Assembly (NCBI RefSeq): GCF_030757795.1
Contig: NZ_JAUQWH010000069.1
Span: 1 to 44,076, forward strand
Reading direction: 5' to 3'
Source of the DNA: Actinoplanes oryzae
GTDB lineage: Bacteria; Actinomycetota; Actinomycetes; Mycobacteriales; Micromonosporaceae
Length of the DNA stretch: 44,076 nucleotides
The notes under the pieces were generated by a model. The model was given only the letters and a program-made list of their open reading frames with translations. It searched no databases and was not told the origin of the DNA. Positions 1 to 6,473 of this stretch are shown here, in pieces (position 1 is the stretch's first letter; each line of letters starts with the position of its first letter). Both the position numbers and the translations under genes were made by a program.

Positions 1-301
1 TCTGCGTGACGGGGCCGTCCTCGGCGAGAGTGACGCGGTCGCCCGCCGCGGCCGCCGCCTCGTCCCCGGCGAGGGCGGCGCGCAGCCGCTCCTTCTCGGC
101 GGACCGGCGCTCGGCGGCCGACCCGAGCTGCTCGGCCATCTCGTTGCGCCACTTCGCCAGCAGGAAGTACGAGAAGGCAGCCGACGCGACGAGCGCGATC
201 ATCGCCTTGACCAGGAAGTTCAGCGGCACGGGCAGCAGCAGCGCGAACACCACGACGAACAGTCCGAAGCGGCCCAGCGTGTACTTGAGGGCGGGATTCA
301 T
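1..301 (-). CDS. DUF4229 family membrane protein (3' end cut by window edge)
   Basis: The minus-strand frame is open from an ATG at 301-299 to base 1 with no stop, so at least 100 residues are present and the C-terminus lies outside the window. The protein begins MNPALKYTLGRFGLF, the K-Y-T-L-G-R-x-G-L-F opening typical of DUF4229 proteins. Two hydrophobic helices follow (about residues 10-26 and 29-48), then a charged Glu/Arg/Ala-rich coiled tail. AGGAG lies 7 bases upstream of the ATG; an adjacent GTG at 304-302 would sit too close to it. The gene lies 13 bp downstream of the next membrane gene and follows mqnE on the same strand. As I recall, DUF4229 genes neighbour mqnE in streptomycetes too. 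The function is unknown. Confidence 0.8.
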   Translation of the reverse strand, partial: MNPALKYTLGRFGLFVVVFALLLPVPLNFLVKAMIALVASAAFSYFLLAKWRNEMAEQLGSAAERRSAEKERLRAALAGDEAAAAAGDRVTLAEDGPVTQ

Positions 302-314
302 CACCAGACTCCTG

Positions 315-743
315 TCAGCCGACCCGATGACTGAGCCATCGGAGGCCGTAGAACCAGACCAGGCAGTAGACCACGGTCAGCCCGAGCGCCCCCACCGTGC
401 CGCTGACCAGCGCGGGGAACGCCGGCGCCACGAGCCCGGCCAGGGTCATGCCGACGGCGATCCCGAAGCCGGCCGCCAGCGCCGCCACGATGATCCGATA
501 GGCGCCGTAGCCCGCCGCGCGAAACTCCTCGGTGAACAGCCACACCGGCAGCACGATGGCGATCCAGCCGCTCGCATCCCCGAACTCCGAGGCGCGGATC
601 AGAGCCATCACGCCCTCGAAGATCAGCAGGATGACGAGCCCGGACGCCAGCCCGGCCAGCGCCACCCCGAGCAGATCCTGGACAGTCGCCAGCCGCCCGT
701 CCGCATCCCGGCGCGGGCGTCGCACACTCTCGGTCTCCGCCAT
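315..743 (-). CDS. four-helix integral membrane protein of unknown function
   Basis: This is a protein of about 142 residues with a short charged N-terminus (Arg-rich, residues 8-16) and four predicted membrane segments at roughly residues 25-50, 58-72, 80-107 and 112-136. It ends in WLSHRVG. No catalytic motif is visible and I do not recognise a family. The start is uncertain: I use the ATG at 743-741, while an in-frame GTG at 752-750 would add three residues. Neither has a clear Shine-Dalgarno sequence, and a TACCCT box lies just upstream, so a leaderless or near-leaderless transcript is possible. It lies 13 bp before the DUF4229 gene and is probably co-transcribed with it. Confidence 0.7.
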   Translation of the reverse strand: MAETESVRRPRRDADGRLATVQDLLGVALAGLASGLVILLIFEGVMALIRASEFGDASGWIAIVLPVWLFTEEFRAAGYGAYRIIVAALAAGFGIAVGMTLAGLVAPAFPALVSGTVGALGLTVVYCLVWFYGLRWLSHRVG

Positions 744-817
744 GACAACCACAGGGTACGCCGTGCCGAGCCCGCCCTTTCAGCCCACACCCGCCGACCA
801 GCCCGAACCCGCCCCGC

Positions 818-921
818 CGCACTCCCCGAGTCCCGCCGCCGCTGCCCTGCCGCCGCCGCCCGACCCTGCCGCACTCCCGAAGTCCCGCCGCCGCTGCCCG
901 CCGCCGCCGCCCGACCCTGCC
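818..921. repeat. two tandem copies of a ~51-bp GC-rich repeat with degenerate extension
   Basis: The non-coding stretch 753-1051 between mqnE and the membrane gene holds a near-perfect direct duplication. Bases 818-870 and 869-921 share the core AGTCCCGCCGCCGCTGCCC and the end GCCCGACCCTGCC. Further degraded CCGCC/CTGCC units continue to about 1008. Open frames run through it on both strands, but they are low-complexity and have no start context, so I read this as non-coding repetitive DNA. Confidence 0.7.
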
Positions 922-1051
922 ACCGCTGCCCGAGCCGAGCCCGCCGCCCCTGCCACTGCTCGACCCTGCTGCCCTTGCCGCCGCCCCACCCTGCCGCCGC
1001 TGCCCGGGCCGGCTGGGCGCGCAAGGGCGAAGTCTCGACGGGCTGGAGGGG

Positions 1052-2221
1052 TCAGGCCCAGACGCGCTGGGGCTCGCTGCGGCGCTCCGCGAGGGAGATC
1101 GGCTTGTCGAACTCCCGGACGACCTCGTAGCGGGTGTTGCGCTCGACCGGCTGGAAGCCCGCGTCGGTGATCAGCTCGAGGAGGTCGTCGCGGTGCATGG
1201 TGTGCGGGGTGCCGTAGGAGTCGGCGTCGTGAGTGATCTTGTACTCGACGACCGAGCCGTCGAGGTCGTCGGCGCCGAAGTTGAGGGAGAGCTGCGCCAC
1301 GGACAGGCCGTGCATGACCCAGAAGCACTTGAGGTGCGGGACGTTGTCGAACATCAGCCGGGACACCGCGAACGTCTTCAGCGACTCGGCCGGTGCCGCC
1401 ATCGTGGTGCGCTCCTGGAGGCGGTTGCGGATCTTGCCGTCGGCCGAGTCGACGAAGTCGTGCTGGTAGCGCAGCGGGATGAACACGGCGAAGCCGCCCG
1501 TCTCGTCCTGCAGCTCCCGCAGGCGCATGACGTGGTCGACGCGGTGCCGCGGCTCCTCGATGTGGCCGTAGAGCATGGTGGCCGGGGTCTTCATGCCCTT
1601 CTCGTGGGCCAGCCGGTGGATCCTCGACCAGTCCTCCCAGTGGGTGTCGTGGTCGACGATGTGCTGCCGGACCTCCCAGTCGAAGATCTCCGCGCCCCCG
1701 CCGGTCAGCGACTCCAGGCCGGCGTCCATCAGCTCGTCGAGGATCTCGCTCGCCGGCAGGCCGCTGATCTTCTCGAACCACTTCACCTCGGTCGCCGTGA
1801 AGCACTTGAGCTTGACGCCGGGCAGCGCCGCCTTCAGCTCGCGCAGCACCTTGGGGTAGTAGCGCCAGGGCAGGGAGGGGTGCAGGCCGTTGACGATGTG
1901 CAGCTCGGTGAGCTGCTCGTCCTCCATCTCCTTGGCCTTCGCCACCGCCTCCTCGATGCGCATCGTGTAGGCGTCCTTCTCCCCCGGCTTGCGCTGGAAG
2001 GAGCAGTAGGCACAGCTCGCGGAGCAGACGTTGGTGAGGTTGAGGTGCCGGTTGACGTTGAACATCACCCGGTCGCCGTTGAGCTCGGTGCGCTTGTGGT
2101 GGGCCAGCCGGCCGAGCCATGCCAGGTCGTCGGACTCGTAGAGGGCGATGCCGTCCTCGCGCGTCAGCCGCTCACCCGCATAGACCTTGGCCTCCAGCTC
2201 ACGCTTCAGTCCGGCGTCCAC
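1052..2221 (-). CDS. mqnE: aminofutalosine synthase MqnE (radical SAM)
   Basis: MqnE is the radical SAM enzyme that joins 3-[(1-carboxyvinyl)oxy]benzoate to the adenosyl radical to make 6-amino-6-deoxyfutalosine in the futalosine route to menaquinone. The 389-residue protein has the expected length. The cluster-binding CxxxCxxC motif is visible as CSASCAYC (Cys66, Cys70, Cys73), preceded by NRHLNLTNV. A GGGAE segment and the conserved tail LLELITDAGFQPVERNT are also present. I chose the GTG at 2221-2219 (MDAGLKRELEAKVYAG) because GGGAGAGGGGG lies directly upstream of it. The ATG at 2242 would place that Shine-Dalgarno inside the gene. Other pathway genes (mqnL, mqnP, ubiX) lie at 12.7-17.4 kb. 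Confidence 0.95.
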   Translation of the reverse strand: MDAGLKRELEAKVYAGERLTREDGIALYESDDLAWLGRLAHHKRTELNGDRVMFNVNRHLNLTNVCSASCAYCSFQRKPGEKDAYTMRIEEAVAKAKEMEDEQLTELHIVNGLHPSLPWRYYPKVLRELKAALPGVKLKCFTATEVKWFEKISGLPASEILDELMDAGLESLTGGGAEIFDWEVRQHIVDHDTHWEDWSRIHRLAHEKGMKTPATMLYGHIEEPRHRVDHVMRLRELQDETGGFAVFIPLRYQHDFVDSADGKIRNRLQERTTMAAPAESLKTFAVSRLMFDNVPHLKCFWVMHGLSVAQLSLNFGADDLDGSVVEYKITHDADSYGTPHTMHRDDLLELITDAGFQPVERNTRYEVVREFDKPISLAERRSEPQRVWA

Positions 2222-2469
2222 CCGAGCCCCCTCTCCCTGCATCGCTTCGGTGGATCGAGCGTACGTCCTGACGCGGCGTGAGGTTCCAGCCGTGCCGCCT
2301 CGGGTGCGGCGTAGGTCACTCGGCGCTCCGCCCCAGGTCACGTAACCGGCTCACGATTCTCAGGGTCCTTTCATCTTCCATCAATCGACAGCGGTGCAGG
2401 TGTTGCGGTAAGACCATTAGGGAGCCGGGAACGCCCGGCGCCACAGGTCTCGGACGGGAGCTCATGCCG

Positions 2470-4176
2470 ATGAAGAGGCAGCACCGGTTCACCTCGGCGC
2501 TGCGGGGACGCCCCTGGTGGCGTCCGGTCGTGCTGTCGGCTACCGCGGCTGCGGCCATCGCCGCCCTCTTCAACCCGATGCCGGCCCTCGCCGATCCGGT
2601 GTCGCCCGGCGGCGTCCCCGTCGCCGTGCCCGACACCGGCTCCCGGCCGGTTCTGCCGGGCGCCGTCACGCTGCCCGGGCAGCAGGGCGCGACCGGCGGC
2701 AGCTCGGCCGCCACGACGATCAGCCCCGTCACCTCCACCCTGCCGACCGACCCGGTGCTCCGGAAGGTCGAGGCGGGCCGGGCCGAGCTGGCCACGCTCG
2801 GCGAGCAGCTGGCGAAGCTGCAGGAGGACATCGCTCTCACCCAGGCGCAGATCGCCACCACCGACCAGAAGGCGATCGACGCCCGCGCGGCCGTGACGCA
2901 GGCTCATACCGAGGTCAAGGAGGCGGCGAAGACATCGGTGCGCGACGCCGCCGCGCTCCCGCCCGGCACGCTCGGGTCGGGCCTGCAGGACCTCGACTCC
3001 CTGGCGCGCCTCCAGCGCGGCGACTCGGCCACGCAGGAGGCGGCGAGCCGTCAGCTCAGCATCGCCCAGGCCGCCCTCGCCGCGGCCCTCGCCGACCAGC
3101 AGGCGCTCAGCGCCAAGCTGACGCAGCTCACCCAGTCGCAGACGACCCAGCAGAAGGCCGTCGACACCAAGACGGCCGCCCAGCAGAAGCTCGAGCAGGA
3201 CAACGCCGCCGTCATCAACGCGGCCGACACCGCGGAGGCGGCCCAGGACGCCGCGATCGGCCAGGGCATCCTCGCGGGCGAGACCGCCGGGCGGGGCGCC
3301 GACCCCCGGGCGCTGGCGGCGCTGCAGATCGCTCTCGCCCAGCGCGGCGACCCCTACGTCTGGTCGGAGGAGGGCCCGAACGAGTTCGACTGCTCCGGGC
3401 TCATGTACTACGCCTACCGGTCGGCGCAGGCGGGCAGCTTCCCGCTGGTCCGGGTGTCACGCGACCAGTACTACCAGACCCGCGCCAAGACGGTGGACCG
3501 CTACTCGCTGCTCCCCGGCGACCTGCTCTTCTTCAGCTCGACGAGCAGCTGGACGGGCATCCACCACGTCGCGATGTACGCCGGCGAGGGCATGATGGTC
3601 GAGGCGCCGCGCACCGGTCTCGACGTCCGGCTCACGCCCGTGCGCTGGACCCGCCTGTTCGCCGCGACCCGCATCTACGGCTCGGTCGAGGGCGTCGTCG
3701 AGGGCCCCAACCTGGGCGCGCCCGACCCGGAGACGCCGAGCAACCACACGCCGGCGACCCGGCCGACGACCCCCACCACCCCGGTCACGCCGAAGCCGAC
3801 GACGTCGCCGACCAAGCCGGGCACGCCGACGAAGCCGAGCACCCCCACCAAGCCCACCAAGCCGAGCACGCCCACCAAGCCCAGCACGCCGACGAAGCCG
3901 AGCACCCCGTCGACCGATCCGAGCACGACGACGCCGACGAAGCCGAGCGAGGACCCGTCCCCGACCACGCCGAGCGAGGACCCGTCGCCGACCGCCGATC
4001 CGACGACATCGGCGACCACGGCGGCACCGACGCCGGAGGAGACCACCAAGGCTCCGACGGAGAGCGCCCCGACGTCGGAGGCGACGAAGACCCCGTCGGA
4101 GTCGGCAGCGAGCTCGGCCTCCGCGGAGGCGTCCGCCTCGGCCCAGGCGTCGGCCGAGGCCAAACAATCCAGCTAG
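2470..4176 (+). CDS. secreted NlpC/P60 (C40) peptidoglycan endopeptidase with coiled coil and long Thr/Pro tail
   Basis: This is an exported cell-wall hydrolase of about 568 residues. The signal peptide covers roughly residues 1-36 and ends in PMPALA. A Gln/Ala-rich coiled coil occupies about 95-260 (EQLAKLQEDIALTQAQIA). The NlpC/P60 domain covers about 280-400, with catalytic Cys308 in FDCSGLMYYAY and the His pair 365-366 in GIHHVAMYAG. Family members cleave D-Glu-diaminopimelate bonds in peptidoglycan stems, and the coiled coil usually blocks or positions the active site. The last ~160 residues are a low-complexity Thr/Pro/Ser/Lys then Glu/Ala tail (repeats of KPSTPT) of unusual length, possibly a wall-spanning or glycosylated region. 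GGGAG precedes two in-frame ATGs (2464 and 2470); spacing favours 2470. Confidence 0.92.
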   Translation: MKRQHRFTSALRGRPWWRPVVLSATAAAAIAALFNPMPALADPVSPGGVPVAVPDTGSRPVLPGAVTLPGQQGATGGSSAATTISPVTSTLPTDPVLRKVEAGRAELATLGEQLAKLQEDIALTQAQIATTDQKAIDARAAVTQAHTEVKEAAKTSVRDAAALPPGTLGSGLQDLDSLARLQRGDSATQEAASRQLSIAQAALAAALADQQALSAKLTQLTQSQTTQQKAVDTKTAAQQKLEQDNAAVINAADTAEAAQDAAIGQGILAGETAGRGADPRALAALQIALAQRGDPYVWSEEGPNEFDCSGLMYYAYRSAQAGSFPLVRVSRDQYYQTRAKTVDRYSLLPGDLLFFSSTSSWTGIHHVAMYAGEGMMVEAPRTGLDVRLTPVRWTRLFAATRIYGSVEGVVEGPNLGAPDPETPSNHTPATRPTTPTTPVTPKPTTSPTKPGTPTKPSTPTKPTKPSTPTKPSTPTKPSTPSTDPSTTTPTKPSEDPSPTTPSEDPSPTADPTTSATTAAPTPEETTKAPTESAPTSEATKTPSESAASSASAEASASAQASAEAKQSS

Positions 4177-4353
4177 ATCCTTTCTCGCTGGTCACGGCCG
4201 TTCGCGGGGGTAACACGCGCCTCGCGGACGGCCCACGCCGGATGCGCTCACGAGCACTGATATGGCACGGTGGTTACCAGCGCCCGGCAACCGGCTTGCC
4301 CGGCGTCCGGTAGTTGGCGCCGGCGCACCGCGTGGCGGCGATCGGGAGGACCC

Positions 4354-6237
4354 ATGGACGAGCAGCAGGCGGGATCGGGCAGCGACGGCACGAAGCCGGC
4401 GGCTGCGCGATCTTCGGCGAGCAGCTCCCCGCCCCGGAGCGAGCCCCGGGCCGACCAGCCGCGCAGCGACCAGCCGGAGGGCGACCAGGGCTACCGCCCG
4501 CCGCCGCCCCCGGGCCCGGGCGCCCTCTGGCCCCCGGCCGCCCCGGCCTCCGCAACCACCCCGAGCCCGACCCCCACCTCCGGCCCGGCCCCGGCCCCCG
4601 GCGGCACGGCACCGACCTCTGGAGCGGCGTCAACCTCCGGAGCGGCGTCGACTCCCAGCGCGGCCCCGACGTCCGGCGCGGTGTACGGCTCGAAGCCCAG
4701 CTCGGCCCCGGTGTCCGGCTCGGTCTACGGCGGCTCGTCGAAGCCCGCCGCCGCCCCCGTTTCCGGTGGCCTCTATGGCAGCTCGGCAAAGCCCGCCGCC
4801 GCCCCGGTCTCCGGCAGCCTCTACGGCACGCGACCGGCCGCGGCGCCCGTCTCCGGCTCAGCCGCCGTGCCGCTCAACACGGCACCCAAGTCAGCACCGC
4901 CCGCCTCGGCACCATCCGCCTCCCCGGCGCCCGCCTCGGCACCGCCCGTCTCCACGACGCCCGCTTCCGCACCGCCCGTCTCCACGACGCCCGCCTCCGC
5001 ACCACCCGTCTCCGCGACGTCCAACTCCTCCGTGACGCCCGCCTCGGCACCGCCTGTGTCCGCGGCTCCTGTCTCGTCCGCCGCTGCTTCGGGTGGTGGG
5101 GGTGACGACCGCACGGCCTTCTTCCCGAACTCGTCGGCCGGCGCGGCATCGAGCGCGTCGGGGCCGGACGAGGACAAGACGATCGTGCGCACGCCGGCCG
5201 AGCCGGACCTGCCCGAGCCGTCGACCCCCGAGCCGCGTCCCGCCAAGCCCGAGCCGCAGCGCCCGCAGCCGCCCAGCCCGGCGGACCCGACCGAGCCGCT
5301 CAAGCCGGAGCCCACGCCCGCCCCGGCGCCGCCCGGCCCCGGCCCGTCGCCCACCCCGCCCGGCCCCGGGCCCTCGCCCGTGCCGCCGGGTCCCGGGCCC
5401 TCGCCCGTACCTCCCGGCCCTGGGCCTTCGCCCGTTCCGCCAGGTCCCGGGCCTTCGCCCGTACCTCCCGGTCCCGGGCCTTCGCCCGTGCCGCCGGGGC
5501 CCCACCCCTCGCCGGTGCCGCCGACGCCGCCGGCCCCGTTCCCCGCGCCACCCGCGATCGCCGGTGCGACCGGGCTGCCGAGCTATACAGTTCCGCCGAC
5601 TTCCGCTGCCGACCGAAGGATGCCGGTGCCCACCCCGCCCGCAGACGCCACCATGCCCATCAACACCGCCTTCGCCGCCGGGACGCAGTTCCCGGCCACG
5701 CCGCAGGCCGATCAGACCATGCCGATCTCGACGGCGATGCCGGGCTCCGACCGGACCATGCCGTTCCGCAACGACGAGCCCGAGTCCGACCGCACCATGC
5801 CCATCAGCACGGCCGCCGCGCAGGCCGCCGCCGCGGGGGCGTCGTTCGGGGTCGGCGCATCGGGTGGATCACGGCAGCCGTTCGGGCAGCCGCCCGCCCC
5901 GGCCGGGGGGCCCGGAATGTACGGGTCGGGTTCCGGACACACGTCCGTGCCCCAGCAGCGGGAGCAGGCCGGCATGTACGGCGGCCTGGCCGACTACGCG
6001 CCCGCGGACATGACGATGCCCATCAGCATGAATGCGGCCGAGAACTCGGGCTCGCTGACCGGGCACATCCTGGCCCAGGGCTGGCGGGACGTCCCCGAGA
6101 ACCAGCGGCGCAGCAACGTCAAGGTCGTCGTGGCGATGCTGGCGGTGCTGGGCTTCCTGGTCGGCGTCAGCCTGCTCTTCGTCTTCACCGTGGGCGACGC
6201 GTTCAGCGACATGATCGGTGGCGTTTTCTCGGGCTGA
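4354..6237 (+). CDS. proline-rich, C-terminally membrane-anchored protein with D-x-T-M-P-I repeats
   Basis: This 627-residue protein is almost wholly disordered. It opens with a Ser/Pro/Ala-rich N-terminus containing repeats of APVSGSLYG and ASAPPVS. A collagen-like block of about seven GPGPSPVPP units follows at residues ~326-390, then a stretch with repeated short motifs: ATMPINTA, QTMPISTA, RTMPFRN, RTMPIST and MTMPISM, with the related DRTAFF and DKTIVRT earlier. One transmembrane helix lies near the C-terminus (VVVAMLAVLGFLVGVSLLFV), so most of the chain is probably cytoplasmic and tail-anchored. No enzymatic domain is visible. The Shine-Dalgarno GGGAGG lies 4 bases before the ATG. I do not recognise the family; regularly spaced acidic-x-Thr motifs suggest kinase substrates or FHA docking sites (inference). 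Confidence 0.82.
   Translation: MDEQQAGSGSDGTKPAAARSSASSSPPRSEPRADQPRSDQPEGDQGYRPPPPPGPGALWPPAAPASATTPSPTPTSGPAPAPGGTAPTSGAASTSGAASTPSAAPTSGAVYGSKPSSAPVSGSVYGGSSKPAAAPVSGGLYGSSAKPAAAPVSGSLYGTRPAAAPVSGSAAVPLNTAPKSAPPASAPSASPAPASAPPVSTTPASAPPVSTTPASAPPVSATSNSSVTPASAPPVSAAPVSSAAASGGGGDDRTAFFPNSSAGAASSASGPDEDKTIVRTPAEPDLPEPSTPEPRPAKPEPQRPQPPSPADPTEPLKPEPTPAPAPPGPGPSPTPPGPGPSPVPPGPGPSPVPPGPGPSPVPPGPGPSPVPPGPGPSPVPPGPHPSPVPPTPPAPFPAPPAIAGATGLPSYTVPPTSAADRRMPVPTPPADATMPINTAFAAGTQFPATPQADQTMPISTAMPGSDRTMPFRNDEPESDRTMPISTAAAQAAAAGASFGVGASGGSRQPFGQPPAPAGGPGMYGSGSGHTSVPQQREQAGMYGGLADYAPADMTMPISMNAAENSGSLTGHILAQGWRDVPENQRRSNVKVVVAMLAVLGFLVGVSLLFVFTVGDAFSDMIGGVFSG
5329..5522 (+). repeat. 30-bp in-frame repeats encoding PPGPGPSPVP
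   Basis: Six to seven copies of a 30-bp unit (core CCGGGCCCTCGCCCGT with synonymous variation) run in frame through the proline-rich gene and encode a collagen-like decapeptide. The synonymous differences between copies show the array is not brand new. Copy number is likely to vary between strains. Confidence 0.8.
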
Positions 6238-6332
6238 GTTGTCGGAGCGACCCGCGGACCCTAAGCTGGCGAGGTTGCGCCGAGGGTGAGTCTGCCCACT
6301 ACCGGCGCGGAATGCGGGCCGGGTCGCCGACG

Positions 6333-6360
6333 TTGACCCGTACACTGATGACAGTAATTG
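6333..6360 (+). promoter_or_regulatory. candidate sigma-70-type promoter of the DEAD-box helicase gene
   Basis: TTGACC at 6333-6338 and TAATTG at 6355-6360 are separated by 16 bases, a plausible -35/-10 pair for the helicase gene. It would give a 5' leader of about 105 bases. No other convincing promoter is visible in 6238-6473. The prediction rests on consensus matching only. Confidence 0.4.
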
Positions 6361-6363
6361 ACC

Positions 6364-6388
6364 TGGCGTGCTCTTCAGGAGCACGCCA
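6364..6388 (+). promoter_or_regulatory. perfect 10-bp stem-loop in the helicase 5' region
   Basis: TGGCGTGCTC (6364-6373) and GAGCACGCCA (6379-6388) form a perfect stem with the 5-base loop TTCAG. No T-tract follows, so it is not a canonical terminator. It lies about 85 bases before the helicase start, either at the very beginning of the leader mRNA or just upstream as a terminator for the proline-rich gene. Confidence 0.55.
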
Positions 6389-6473
6389 CGGGCGTTCTTG
6401 CGGGGATTTCAGCAGCGGGCTTCAAGGTTTCCGCGGCGGATACGCGAGCATGCGCCCCCGTAGAGAGGTTCTC

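Noticed and set aside
2222..2469. c-di-AMP (ydaO-type) riboswitch upstream of the NlpC/P60 gene
   Set aside because: Such riboswitches often precede cell-wall hydrolase genes in actinobacteria, but I could not find the conserved ydaO sequence blocks or paired helices in this region.
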